Shown: positions 28,968 to 38,242 of the stretch, piece after piece | Layout of the letters: the number at the start of each line of letters is the position of its first letter | Position numbering within the stretch: position 1 is the stretch's first letter | Source of the DNA: Photobacterium atrarenae | GTDB lineage: Bacteria > Pseudomonadota > Gammaproteobacteria > Enterobacterales > Vibrionaceae | Length of the DNA stretch: 64,000 bases | Reading direction: 5' to 3' | NCBI RefSeq assembly: GCF_024380015.1 | Contig: NZ_CP101509.1 | Location: 1,612,001-1,676,000, forward strand | The notes under the pieces: model-generated | The model's input: the letters and a program-made list of their open reading frames with translations, nothing else | Told to the model about the DNA's origin: nothing | The model's database searches: none | Made by a program: the position numbers and the translations under genes

Positions 28968-29750
28968 ATGAAAAAGCAGCTTATTTCTACCCTAATCGCC
29001 ACCACACTGATGGCCTCGACTTTCACGACGTCTGTTCATGCGGACAGTGTGCAGTCATCTGATCACCAGCAACAAAGCAGCTATAGCGTTGCAGAAGATG
29101 AACAGCTGATTGGCCTCGGCTCAGGCGCAGCAATGGGCGCGGTGATCGGTGGCCCGGCAGGGTTTGTGGTGGGGGCTATTGTTGGTGGGATTATCGGTAC
29201 TGCCGTTGGGCAGGACAGCTACATTCAGGCGCAGGATGAAGAAATGTCATCCCTGACTTCGCGCAATGCTGAACTTGAGCGTATCAGCGCAGAATATAAC
29301 GACTCGCAAATGGAACTGGCGCGTTTACAACAGGAAGTGATTCAGGCCCGAATCGCCGAGCGGGAGCAGGAAGCCCGTCAGATTGACCTGGGTCTGGAAA
29401 TGAACGTGCATTTCCGGACCGGATCGGCAGTGATTGAGCCGCTGTTTATGGCGCAACTGGATGAGTTGGCAGAACTGATGAAGCAGGCCCCTGAAGTGAG
29501 CTGGGAGCTATCCGGCTATGCTGATCGCCGGGGCGATAGCATGAAGAACTATGAGCTGTCCAAGCGCCGTGTTGAAGCTGTTCGCACTTACCTGGAGCAG
29601 CACGGTGTTGATCCCGAGCAGGTACTGGCTTCTGCATTCGGTGATCAGGAGCCTTTGAAAGCAGAGCAGAGCTTTGAAGGGGACTTCTTCGATCGACGCG
29701 TGACCCTCCGCAGTACTCAAATGGCTGTTCAGACGGCGAATGCAAACTGA
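28968..29750 (+). CDS. OmpA-family protein of the sortase system (PdsO-like)
   Basis: A 260-residue envelope protein. Signal peptide at residues 1-26 (ending VHADS), a glycine-rich membrane-inserting segment (LGSGAAMGAVIGG, VGGIIGTAVGQD), a coiled coil, and a C-terminal OmpA peptidoglycan-binding domain (VHFRTGSAVIEP, SGYADRRGDSMKNYELSKRR). GAGGAAGACACC precedes the ATG at 28968. This domain order is that of the OmpA-like partner in dedicated-sortase loci. The LPXTG-type target and the sortase that normally follow are not found downstream. Confidence 0.85.
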   Translation: MKKQLISTLIATTLMASTFTTSVHADSVQSSDHQQQSSYSVAEDEQLIGLGSGAAMGAVIGGPAGFVVGAIVGGIIGTAVGQDSYIQAQDEEMSSLTSRNAELERISAEYNDSQMELARLQQEVIQARIAEREQEARQIDLGLEMNVHFRTGSAVIEPLFMAQLDELAELMKQAPEVSWELSGYADRRGDSMKNYELSKRRVEAVRTYLEQHGVDPEQVLASAFGDQEPLKAEQSFEGDFFDRRVTLRSTQMAVQTANAN

Positions 29751-29774
29751 CAGAACTTGAGAAAAAGGTGAGCA

Positions 29775-29984
29775 ATGAACCATGAAATAACAAAGGGAGC
29801 ACCGGGTTGGGTGCTTCCACTCTTTATTCTGGCATTACTGGTTTTACAACTGGCGGTGAAGTCAGGGGATGTGCGTGCGCAGCAGATTGATATTTTGCAT
29901 GGTGAAACCTTAAAAGCCTGGCAATCGCTGGATCTGCCGGCACGCAAGGTTGCGGTAGAGGAGCATGCAGATGTTCTTGGATGA
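29775..29984 (+). CDS. Small protein with one membrane helix, after pdsO-like gene
   Basis: A 69-residue product with a hydrophobic segment at residues 12-28 (VLPLFILALLVLQLAV) and a polar tail. AAAAAGGTG precedes the ATG, 24 bases after the PdsO-like stop, so it is probably co-transcribed. It occupies the place where the sortase target or sortase is expected, and could be a relic or an unrelated small gene. Confidence 0.45.
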   Translation: MNHEITKGAPGWVLPLFILALLVLQLAVKSGDVRAQQIDILHGETLKAWQSLDLPARKVAVEEHADVLG

Positions 29985-30048
29985 GCAACAATGGATCATG
30001 GTGCTACTGAAGATTTCCGTGCTCCACTTGAGTCTGATTTATTGCTAG
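29971..30048 (+). CDS. Possible 25-residue ORF overlapping the previous gene
   Basis: ATG at 29971 with GAGGAG upstream; the product (MFLDEQQWIMVLLKIS...) is hydrophobic. It overlaps the preceding ORF by 14 bases. It may be a tiny coupled membrane peptide or chance. Confidence 0.2.
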   Translation: MFLDEQQWIMVLLKISVLHLSLIYC

Positions 30049-30169
30049 AAACCGCTGGCTATGAACGGGAATACAAGTGGAGGAGAACAACAGGCCGGGG
30101 AGTCTTCGGAGAATTTCACGAGCGGCCAAAGCGAAGCACCATGTGCCGCGCGTGAATTGTTCGAAGCTG

Positions 30170-31120
30170 TTATGACTGACCCGACAACACAGTTCTCAGA
30201 CGCTCCTGAACCACTTCGACCAGCAGATCCGGTTGGAACTTGGAAATAAAGCGATCACAACCCACTTTTTTCACCATAGCTTCATTGAAGCTGCCGCTGA
30301 GTGAGGTATTCAGGGCAATATGCAGGTCTTTCATCCGCGCATCACTCCGGATTTCATGGGTGAGCTTATAGCCATCCATCTCCGGCATTTCGGCATCGGT
30401 AAACATCATCAGCAGTTCGTCATTGATGTGTTTGCCTTCGTCGCACCATTGCTTCAGCAAGTTCAGGGCTATCAGGCCGTTACTGGCTTCAATGATCTGC
30501 AAGCCTAATTGAGACAAGGTATCGCGGATCTGAGCCCGGGCAGTTGAAGAGTCATCAACAATCAGGACCTTCTGGCCGTGGAAATGGTTGGCGATTTCGT
30601 CATCCAGCACACCTTGTGAAATCTGGACGTCATAATCGATGATCTCCGCCAGCACCTTCTCGACATCAATAATACTGACCAGCCGATCAACCCCGTCACG
30701 CTGCAATTTGGTAATAGCGGTCAGGTAGTTGTTGCGGCCGACCTGGCTGGGTGGTGGCTGAATGTCTTTCCAGGTCATATTCTCAATATTCATCACCTGG
30801 CCGACCAGAAAGGCTTGAACGGTGCGGTTATATTCGGTGATGATCATGTTTTGCTCGCCGCCGTTGTCTCCCGGACGCATCCCAATCGCCTGGCGTAAGT
30901 CGATCACCGGAATTGACTGACCGCGGGTACAGGCGACACCGGTAATACTCGGGTGAGAGCCGGGAAGGCTGTTGAGCTTGGGCAGCTTCACGACTTCTTT
31001 GACTTTGAATACATTGATCGCAAAGAGTTGGGCAGTATTGAGTTGGAAGATAAGTAATTCCAGGCGGTTTTCACCGACAAGCTGCGTACGCTGATCAACG
31101 GAATCGAGAATATTGGCCAT
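30170..31120 (-). CDS. cheV: Chemotaxis coupling protein CheV
   Basis: A 316-residue protein. The N-terminal CheW domain (residues about 10-165; LLIFQLNTAQLFAINVFKVK, ITGVACTRGQSIPVIDLRQA) links receptors to CheA. The C-terminal receiver domain (about 185-310; VLIVDDSSTARAQIRDTL, phospho-acceptor Asp in MMFTDAEMPEMDGY, conserved Lys in FISKFQPD) tunes adaptation by phosphorylation. It stands alone between the sortase-associated genes and a long non-coding region. An overlapping + strand frame (30061-30249) is not supported. Confidence 0.95.
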   Translation of the reverse strand: MANILDSVDQRTQLVGENRLELLIFQLNTAQLFAINVFKVKEVVKLPKLNSLPGSHPSITGVACTRGQSIPVIDLRQAIGMRPGDNGGEQNMIITEYNRTVQAFLVGQVMNIENMTWKDIQPPPSQVGRNNYLTAITKLQRDGVDRLVSIIDVEKVLAEIIDYDVQISQGVLDDEIANHFHGQKVLIVDDSSTARAQIRDTLSQLGLQIIEASNGLIALNLLKQWCDEGKHINDELLMMFTDAEMPEMDGYKLTHEIRSDARMKDLHIALNTSLSGSFNEAMVKKVGCDRFISKFQPDLLVEVVQERLRTVLSGQS

Positions 31121-31620
31121 AATGTGCCCGACTGCTCTTAGAATTGTTAATTACTTCATCGGATTATACGGGCCTCATTCCAGTATTGTCACCCCTTTCT
31201 TGGAACCGGATCGGCACTTCGCGATGTCGGCAGCGGTTCTGTCTCACTCAATATGAGCCCGATCACACATGCGATTGGATTTCCTTAATTCAGGGCCGTA
31301 CGACAGTCCGCAAAGCCTGTGTAGGGTCACTTTTTTTGGTTGCCAAAACCTGAATCTTAAATTCCATATTTAATAAATGAATTTATCGATTTGGTAATGA
31401 TTCATGCTGATTTTGTCAGATAAATTTGTCTCGAATCGAAATAATTTTAGGTTAAATTTGTATCTGAAAAGATAACTTACAAGCTGAAACAACGTTAACA
31501 CTGTTTTAACTTAAATTTGTTGAAGGTAATTGATTCATGTGGTTAGGGTGTTACAAAATGTAAACTGATGAAAGTGAAGTTATTTTTGAGCACTGCCACC
31601 TGAATCAGGTAGTATGAAAA
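31121..31620. other. AT-rich intergenic region
   Basis: The 500 bases between cheV and the next gene contain no supported ORF. The right half is very AT-rich and likely holds the promoters. The short inverted repeat CACCTGA/TCAGGTA lies just before the next gene. Confidence 0.4.
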
Positions 31621-32091
31621 ATGTACAAGTCATGGGAAAATACCCCGGAAAAGATAATTTCTCTCGAAAGTTCTGTTATTCGTAAATTTGACTGGGGTGG
31701 GTTCATGAAGTTCGTGCTGATTTTTTTACTGTCTACTGCAGGTGGTGTTCTTTCCGGCGAACATTTTCATTCTTTTATGGCAGGTTTCGGTGTGGCCGCA
31801 ATGGCGGTTGGCACGGGATACTGGCTGGCATTTCGCTGTTCAACCCGCTATCCGCAACTCGCGTTGCTGATGCTTCTGATGGGAATGATGGCGAAAATGG
31901 GTGTGACCGTTGCCGGGGTGATGTGGGGCCTGGAAGCGAAGCTGATAAACTCGCCGATCGTCTTTGCGCTTTCCTATCTGTTCTTCTCGATTGTGGTGAC
32001 TTACTTGTATTCAAGACTGCGGGAATTCCAGATGACTCGGGTAAGCGCTGCGGCTGAGACTCGTCCTGGCGAGTTTGCGACCCAGAGTTAA
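31621..32091 (+). CDS. Hypothetical integral membrane protein, AtpI-like topology
   Basis: Up to 156 residues with four membrane helices (near 29-45, 48-68, 78-100 and 108-130) and a polar C-terminus. Helix arrangement and size recall small AtpI-like proteins (ATP synthase subunit I), but the match is weak and no atp genes are nearby. An alternative start at 31705 (MKFVLIFLL) directly opens the first helix. The gene ends just before a terminator into which intron 2 has inserted. Confidence 0.65.
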   Translation: MYKSWENTPEKIISLESSVIRKFDWGGFMKFVLIFLLSTAGGVLSGEHFHSFMAGFGVAAMAVGTGYWLAFRCSTRYPQLALLMLLMGMMAKMGVTVAGVMWGLEAKLINSPIVFALSYLFFSIVVTYLYSRLREFQMTRVSAAAETRPGEFATQS

Positions 32092-32150
32092 GGCGTAGCA
32101 GAACTACTCACCAGAGATGGTGTTTTGCGCAGGCAGTGAGCGCGTAAAGA

Positions 32151-32182
32151 GAAAGCGAGCTTCAGGGCTCGCTTTCTTGTTT
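32151..32182 (+). terminator. Rho-independent terminator; intron 2 target
   Basis: GAAAGCGAGC (32151-32160), loop TTCAGG, GCTCGCTTTC (32167-32176), then TTGTTT. The intron starts at 32183. Confidence 0.9.
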
Positions 32183-34071
32183 GTGCGCCGAGCATGGCGT
32201 TGTTCTAGGAGGTGAAAGTCCTCTACGGGCTCAGTCGAGCGAGAACCGTTAGCCTATGCAAGGGTGCCCACCGTGAGGTGGGATCTGAAGGAAGCAAACG
32301 GCAAAACTTGGGTGTGACGAACAGAAACCTGATAGTAGGCCAGTACAACTTGGGTAACCTAGCAATATATAGAACAGCCCAATGCCTCGACGGGAAGTGT
32401 GTACGGGTAAATCAGGCACAGCCAAGGGAAAGAACAACGTCTTACCTCGGGAGATCTTACGACCTGTCTCGGATGAGACTAATACAACAGTGATGTTGTG
32501 TGACGGGTAATAAGAAGTCAGCAGAAGGCATAGTACCTTGGGGAAGTACAACCCAAGGGAAGGCCGGAACTGAATATATCAAGAAGCAGTCACTAGACAC
32601 TCAATCATGTGGGGTCATAGCAAGATGAACAACATCTCTACGTACTACTGGGCAACACCGCAAGTGACGCTCATGGCCACGAAGAATGACAAGCATGATC
32701 GGCGTAGACAGGAGGACGAGTCTTGGTGACCTCAACTCAGTTGATGGAGCGGATCTGCTCCTCAACAAATCTGAACCAAGCCCTGAGAAGAGTGAAGAAG
32801 AACAAGGGATGTGCTGGGGTTGATAAACTCGACATAACAGCGACTATCTCGATGCTTCGGCAGTCTTCTAATGGGCAAGCGCTCCGCCAGAGCCTTCTGG
32901 ACGGGAGCTACCAACCGCAACCCGTTCTGGGTGTAGAAATTCCCAAACCTAGCGGGGGAGTGAGGCAGCTAGGTATCCCAACTGTACTTGATAGGGTAGT
33001 CCAACAGGCCATTACCTCAGTACTGACAGATATCTACGAACCTCAGTTTTCAAGCAACAGTTATGGGTTCAGGCCTAACCGCAGTGCCCACCATGCATTG
33101 GTGGCAGCAAGCCACTACATCAGGGAGGGGCGGGGTTATGTAGTCGACATAGACCTGGCGAAATACTTCGATACTGTGAACCACGATAGACTGATGCACA
33201 GGCTATCGGAGGACATCACAGATAAACGGGTCCTGAAGCTGGTCAGGTCATACCTACAGGCAGGCATAATGCGAAACGGGTTAGTTGAGCAGAGGCAACG
33301 AGGGACGCCACAGGGTGGACCATTATCTCCGCTGCTATCAAATATCGTATTAGATGAGTTGGATAAAGAGCTTGAGCGAAGAGGGCATAAGTTCTGCCGA
33401 TATGCAGACGACTGCCAAATCTACGTGCACAGTGAGGAAGCCGCCAATCGAGTAAAAGCCTCAATCACGGAGTTCTTGGAGCAGAAACTGAAACTCAGGG
33501 TTAACCGTGAGAAAAGTGCGGCAACGAGAGTGACAGAGCGGACTTACCTAGGCCATCGCTTTCAACGAGATGGAAGCATCCATATCTCGAAGACAGCACA
33601 AACTCAGATGAAGAAGCGAGTGCGTCAAATAACGAAGCGGAATCGAGGGCGAGAGTTGAAGACAGTCCTAGTCGAACTCACTCAATACCTAAGAGGTTGG
33701 CAACACTATTTCAAGCTTGCCATACGGAAAAGCGCGATGCAGCGCTTGGATGAATGGATAAGGCGGCGCTTACGGTGCTATCGCCTCAAGCAGCGCAAGC
33801 GCAGATACAGCATAGCGACATGGTTACGCCAAGAGGGTGTAAGCGAACGCAATGCGTGGAAGCTGGCGATGTCAGATAAAGGGTGGTGGCACTTGGCTTT
33901 ATCGCCCCAGCTCAATCAGGCCATGCCAATGAAATGGTTCAAGGAGATGGGTCTGTACTCGTTGCGAGATGGGTACGAGTCACTGAAAATATATTCGGAA
34001 CCGCCGTATGCGACCCACGCTTGTACGGTGGTGTGAGAGGACGGAGGCCGTGAGGCCTCCTCCTACTCGAT
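32183..34071 (+). mobile_element. Group IIC intron, copy 2
   Basis: 1889 bp, the same ends as copies 1 and 3. It sits after the terminator of the membrane-protein gene and before the 3' end of the convergent nagA. The upstream bases TTGTTT differ from those at the other sites (TTTATT, TTAGTT), so only a few T-rich positions beside the stem-loop are shared. Confidence 0.93.
32723..34036 (+). CDS. ltrA: Group II intron reverse transcriptase/maturase, copy 2
   Basis: A 437-residue protein, full length with YADD intact. It has Thr3 and Gly in VRQLGIP as in copy 3, and a private Arg in VNHDRLMH where copies 1 and 3 have Lys. The change is next to the RT block DIDLAKYFDTVNHD but does not touch a catalytic residue, so activity is probable. 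Confidence 0.95.
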   Translation: MVTSTQLMERICSSTNLNQALRRVKKNKGCAGVDKLDITATISMLRQSSNGQALRQSLLDGSYQPQPVLGVEIPKPSGGVRQLGIPTVLDRVVQQAITSVLTDIYEPQFSSNSYGFRPNRSAHHALVAASHYIREGRGYVVDIDLAKYFDTVNHDRLMHRLSEDITDKRVLKLVRSYLQAGIMRNGLVEQRQRGTPQGGPLSPLLSNIVLDELDKELERRGHKFCRYADDCQIYVHSEEAANRVKASITEFLEQKLKLRVNREKSAATRVTERTYLGHRFQRDGSIHISKTAQTQMKKRVRQITKRNRGRELKTVLVELTQYLRGWQHYFKLAIRKSAMQRLDEWIRRRLRCYRLKQRKRRYSIATWLRQEGVSERNAWKLAMSDKGWWHLALSPQLNQAMPMKWFKEMGLYSLRDGYESLKIYSEPPYATHACTVV

Positions 34072-34134
34072 TATCATCCGGCAATCATTGATGGTTCCGC
34101 GCTGCAGCGTTGTGGCCCATGTGACAGCAAGTGA

Positions 34135-35274
34135 TCAGACTTTCTGAATCCCCATCTGAAACACATGATGTACGTCGTTATTCGGGGTGAGCAGGGTGAT
34201 ATTGGCTTTATAGCCTGCGGCGATTTTTCCGTACTGATCGTCGATATTCAGGGCACGAGCCGGGTAGAGACTCGCCATGCGGAAAGCTTCTTCCCGGCTG
34301 AGGCCGACTTCATGGATCAGGTTGTTCACCCCTTCAATCATGGTGATTGCTGCGCCGGCAATGGTGCCGTCTGCATAGTGACATTTCCCACCCGTTACAT
34401 AAGCTTTGGTTCCGGCCATATCATACTCTGTCATGTCCGTGCCTGCCGGGGTCACCGCATCGGTGACCATAAACAGGCGATTGCCCAGGACTTGGTGGGC
34501 AATGCGTACCGAAGCGAAATCTGAGTGAATCCCGTCTACGATAATCCCGGTATATGGCTTCTTGTCAAAGATGTAGCCCACGGCACCCGGCTCACGTGAG
34601 CCAAACGGGCTCATCGCGTTGTAGAGATGAGTCGCCATGGTCACGCCATGCTTGGTGAGCAACACATCGTAGCTGGCATTGGTGTGGCCCATGGAGACAG
34701 TGATTCCGGCTTCGGTCAGGATGTCGATAACGGACTGATCGCAGTTTTCCGGCGCCAGGGTGATCACTTTGATTTTATCGGCATGATCAGCCAGATAATA
34801 GGCGGTCATCTCATCGAGGTGGCGGATATGGATGGGATCATGTGCGCCTTTTTTCTCTGTATTAATAAAAGGGCCTTCCAGGTGCAGGCCAAGGATGCCC
34901 TGAGCCTCCCTGTTTTCAACATCGCCAATCAAATCAATGACCTTGCGCATCGGCTCTCTGTCACTGGTGATGAACGTTGGTAAATACTGGGTGGTGCCGT
35001 GCCGCAGGTTGGTCTGGTTCATGATATCCAGAGTCGACTGCCGGATATCGGTATTGAGCAGGACGCCCCCACAGCCGTTTAGTTGAATATCAATAAATCC
35101 TGCTGTTGCCGTCAGGCCGCTGGCATCAATGGTTGTTTCAGGCAACGGGGTATCTTGCATGGGACCTACGGTCTGAATCGTATCGCCTTTGACGATGATC
35201 GCTTGGTCGCTCATGGTGCGACTACCATCAAAAACGTCAACGTGGGTTATGGCAAACATAGGCATCTCGTTCAT
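34135..35274 (-). CDS. nagA: N-acetylglucosamine-6-phosphate deacetylase
   Basis: An amidohydrolase that removes acetate from GlcNAc-6-phosphate in amino sugar and chitin breakdown. About 379 residues. Motifs: GFIDIQLNGCGGVLLN after the N-terminal beta-sandwich, the metal-binding Glu in LGLHLEGPFIN, His in VSMGHTNASYD and THLYNAMSPFGSREPG, and the catalytic Asp in LFMVTDAVTPAGTD. The start at 35274 is chosen because GAGGTGAG precedes it; the open frame to 35340 adds 22 residues unlike the family. No nagB, nagE or nagC is in the window, but a NagC-like operator lies upstream. Confidence 0.93.
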   Translation of the reverse strand: MNEMPMFAITHVDVFDGSRTMSDQAIIVKGDTIQTVGPMQDTPLPETTIDASGLTATAGFIDIQLNGCGGVLLNTDIRQSTLDIMNQTNLRHGTTQYLPTFITSDREPMRKVIDLIGDVENREAQGILGLHLEGPFINTEKKGAHDPIHIRHLDEMTAYYLADHADKIKVITLAPENCDQSVIDILTEAGITVSMGHTNASYDVLLTKHGVTMATHLYNAMSPFGSREPGAVGYIFDKKPYTGIIVDGIHSDFASVRIAHQVLGNRLFMVTDAVTPAGTDMTEYDMAGTKAYVTGGKCHYADGTIAGAAITMIEGVNNLIHEVGLSREEAFRMASLYPARALNIDDQYGKIAAGYKANITLLTPNNDVHHVFQMGIQKV

Positions 35275-35344
35275 TAAGCCGGACTCACCTCGAAGCTTGT
35301 GGCGCTTGATTGCGCCGAGCGGATGTACCTCGAGGACCAATTAA

Positions 35345-35367
35345 CTTATTTTTCCCTTTGAAATAAG
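35345..35367. promoter_or_regulatory. NagC-type operator upstream of nagA
   Basis: CTTATTT (35345-35351) and its exact complement AAATAAG (35361-35367) are separated by 9 bases, a 23-bp palindrome. NagC sites in Escherichia coli have the same length and TTATTT...AAATAA pattern. It lies 71 bases upstream of the nagA start. Confidence 0.6.
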
Positions 35368-35454
35368 ATAAGGCGCACGGAAAGCAGAGTCAATACTGAG
35401 GCGAGAAAACTGTTTTGTATGTCAAATTATATGCAACGTTCAGGGACCTGTTAA

Positions 35455-35676
35455 CAAAGTTGTTGGGCGGGTTCCACTCCTGTGGGTATTGATATCGTCA
35501 ATCAAGGCCGGGCCGCGCTCGGATAACAGCTTGCGTGGCGGTTGGAGAAGCACCAGACCCGTGCCTTCAATCTGCCGGGTTATCTCGCCTGTGTCTTGCT
35601 GATTTTTGTGTTTTTGCGTTGGCGATGATCTACTGGTTTGCTGCTGGCATCGGGCGGCGTCTGGTTGATGCCGGTG
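35455..35676 (+). pseudogene. Possible degraded membrane-protein gene tail
   Basis: Within the 325 bases between the NagC site and intron 3, the + strand encodes AWRLEKHQTRAFNLPGYLAC, then VLLIFVFLRWR and a stop near 35625. This looks like the end of a membrane protein, but stops break the frame upstream. A terminator follows at 35671. The family is not recognised. Confidence 0.3.
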
Positions 35677-35699
35677 AAGCAATTCACCGGCTTTTAGTT
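35671..35699 (+). terminator. Rho-independent terminator; intron 3 target
   Basis: GCCGGTGAA (35670-35678), loop GCAA, TTCACCGGC (35683-35691), then TTTTAGTT. The intron starts at 35700. Confidence 0.88.
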
Positions 35700-37588
35700 G
35701 TGCGCCGAGCATGGCGTTGTTCTAGGAGGTGAAAGTCCTCTACGGGCTCAGTCGAGCGAGAACCGTTAGCCTATGCAAGGGTGCCCACCGTGAGGTGGGA
35801 TCTGAAGGAAGCAAACGGCAAAACTTGGGTGTGACGAACAGAAACCTGATAGTAGGCCAGTACAACTTGGGTAACCTAGCAATATATAGAACAGCCCAAT
35901 GCCTCGACGGGAAGTGTGTACGGGTAAATCAGGCACAGCCAAGGGAAAGAACAACGTCTTACCTCGGGAGATCTTACGACCTGTCTCGGATGAGACTAAT
36001 ACAACAGTGATGTTGTGTGACGGGTAATAAGAAGTCAGCAGAAGGCATAGTACCTTGGGGAAGTACAACCCAAGGGAAGGCCGGAACTGAATATATCAAG
36101 AAGCAGTCACTAGACACTCAATCATGTGGGGTCATAGCAAGATGAACAACATCTCTACGTACTACTGGGCAACACCGCAAGTGACGCTCATGGCCACGAA
36201 GAATGACAAGCATGATCGGCGTAGACAGGAGGACGAGTCTTGGTGACCTCAACTCAGTTGATGGAGCGGATCTGCTCCTCAACAAATCTGAACCAAGCCC
36301 TGAGAAGAGTGAAGAAGAACAAGGGATGTGCTGGGGTTGATAAACTCGACATAACAGCGACTATCTCGATGCTTCGGCAGTCTTCTAATGGGCAAGCGCT
36401 CCGCCAGAGCCTTCTGGACGGGAGCTACCAACCGCAACCCGTTCTGGGTGTAGAAATTCCCAAACCTAGCGGGGGAGTGAGGCAGCTAGGTATCCCAACT
36501 GTACTTGATAGGGTAGTCCAACAGGCCATTACCTCAGTACTGACAGATATCTACGAACCTCAGTTCTCAAGCAACAGTTATGGGTTCAGGCCTAACCGCA
36601 GTGCCCACCATGCATTGGTGGCAGCAAGCCACTACATCAGGGAGGGGCGGGGTTATGTAGTCGACATAGACCTGGCGAAATACTTCGATACTGTGAACCA
36701 CGATAAACTGATGCACAGGCTATCGGAGGACATCACAGATAAACGGGTCCTGAAGCTGGTCAGGTCATACCTACAGGCAGGCATAATGCGAAACGGGTTA
36801 GTTGAGCAGAGGCAACGAGGGACGCCACAGGGTGGACCATTATCTCCGCTGCTATCAAATATCGTATTAGATGAGTTGGATAAAGAGCTTGAGCGAAGAG
36901 GGCATAAGTTCTGCCGATATGCAGACGACTGCCAAATCTACGTGCACAGTGAGGAAGCCGCCAATCGAGTAAAAGCCTCAATCACGGAGTTCTTGGAGCA
37001 GAAACTGAAACTCAGGGTTAACCGTGAGAAAAGTGCGGCAACGAGAGTGACAGAGCGGACTTACCTAGGCCATCGCTTTCACCGAGATGGAAGCATCCAT
37101 ATCTCGAAGACAGCACAAACTCAGATGAAGAAGCGAGTGCGTCAAATAACGAAGCGGAATCGAGGGCGAGAGTTGAAGACAGTCCTAGTCGAACTCACTC
37201 AATACCTAAGAGGTTGGCAACACTATTTCAAGCTTGCCATACGGAAAAGCGCGATGCAGCGCTTGGATGAATGGATAAGGCGGCGCTTACGGTGCTATCG
37301 CCTCAAGCAGCGCAAGCGCAGATACAGCATAGCGACATGGTTACGCCAAGAGGGTGTAAGCGAACGCAATGCGTGGAAGCTGGCGATGTCAGATAAAGGG
37401 TGGTGGCACTTGGCTTTATCGCCCCAGCTCAATCAGGCCATGCCAATGAAATGGTTCAAGGAGATGGGTCTGTACTCGTTGCGAGATGGGTACGAGTCAC
37501 TGAAAATATATTCGGAACCGCCGTATGCGACCCACGCTTGTACGGTGGTGTGAGAGGACGGAGGCCGTGAGGCCTCCTCCTACTCGAT
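35700..37588 (+). mobile_element. Group IIC intron, copy 3
   Basis: 1889 bp with the same ends as copies 1 and 2, inserted directly after a stem-loop terminator. It lies between the nagA upstream region and the 3' end of the convergent hydrolase gene. It differs from copy 2 at only a few positions seen by eye. Confidence 0.93.
36240..37553 (+). CDS. ltrA: Group II intron reverse transcriptase/maturase, copy 3
   Basis: A 437-residue protein, full length. It has one private change (His in GHRFHRDG where the others have Gln) and otherwise equals the sequence expected as ancestor of copies 2 and 3. YADD and the maturase domain are intact. Confidence 0.95.
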   Translation: MVTSTQLMERICSSTNLNQALRRVKKNKGCAGVDKLDITATISMLRQSSNGQALRQSLLDGSYQPQPVLGVEIPKPSGGVRQLGIPTVLDRVVQQAITSVLTDIYEPQFSSNSYGFRPNRSAHHALVAASHYIREGRGYVVDIDLAKYFDTVNHDKLMHRLSEDITDKRVLKLVRSYLQAGIMRNGLVEQRQRGTPQGGPLSPLLSNIVLDELDKELERRGHKFCRYADDCQIYVHSEEAANRVKASITEFLEQKLKLRVNREKSAATRVTERTYLGHRFHRDGSIHISKTAQTQMKKRVRQITKRNRGRELKTVLVELTQYLRGWQHYFKLAIRKSAMQRLDEWIRRRLRCYRLKQRKRRYSIATWLRQEGVSERNAWKLAMSDKGWWHLALSPQLNQAMPMKWFKEMGLYSLRDGYESLKIYSEPPYATHACTVV

Positions 37589-37594
37589 TGTGGG

Positions 37595-38140
37595 CTATTT
37601 AATCAGGCTGAGGATTTCTTTGAATTGTCCCCCTTCGGCAACGGCTTGCAACTCAAACAGGACCATCTCGGTACAGGTGAGGCTGGCACCGGCCTGTTGC
37701 AGCTTGTTGAGGGCAATTCGTTTGTTGTTGGCCTGACGTGAGGAGACCGCATCGGCTACAACCTCAACATGGTATCCGGCATCGAGCAGCTCCCGGACTG
37801 TCTGATAAACACAGATATGCGCCTCAATCCCGGCCACAATCACACTCTTGCGCCTGGTTGCCTCTAATGCACTGACAAATTCCGGTGACTTGTAACAGCT
37901 GAAACTGTTTTTGGCGATTGGCTCCTGATGTGGCAGGTTGTCGGCGATCTGCGGAATTGTCGGTCCGAGTTTATTCGGAAGCTGCTCGACCCAGACGACG
38001 GGAAGTTCTAGTACCTTGGCCCCCTTAACCAGGACTTCTAAGTTGCTGAACAGGGTATCCCGCTCATCCATGAGTTGTGCCAGCTTGCCCTGAACATCGA
38101 CAATGACAAGCGTGGTCTCGTTCGCATGAAGCATGATCAT
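37595..38140 (-). CDS. Isochorismatase-family cysteine hydrolase
   Basis: A 181-residue hydrolase with the Asp-Lys-Cys triad of the family: Asp15 in LVIVDVQ, Lys77 in EPIAKNSFSCY and Cys110 in IEAHICVYQT, followed by the usual RELLDAGYHVEVVADAVSSR block. It resembles the YcaC branch; the substrate is unknown. AAAGGAC precedes the start, and the second ATG (38134) is nearly as good. The stop lies 7 bases beyond the 3' end of intron 3, so the insertion just missed the gene. Confidence 0.92.
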   Translation of the reverse strand: MIMLHANETTLVIVDVQGKLAQLMDERDTLFSNLEVLVKGAKVLELPVVWVEQLPNKLGPTIPQIADNLPHQEPIAKNSFSCYKSPEFVSALEATRRKSVIVAGIEAHICVYQTVRELLDAGYHVEVVADAVSSRQANNKRIALNKLQQAGASLTCTEMVLFELQAVAEGGQFKEILSLIK

Positions 38141-38242
38141 GTCCTTTTGTTAGCTTTACAAACAGTTAGCATAGCGGGTTTTGCCGGCTTCTCTATGCGA
38201 TGATCGTCTAACTGTGAGCCGGACCCGGCTATCATCACACAA

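Noticed and set aside
30061..30249. 62-codon + strand ORF after the small membrane ORFs
   Set aside because: Its 3' half is antisense to cheV and no clear ribosome-binding site precedes it.
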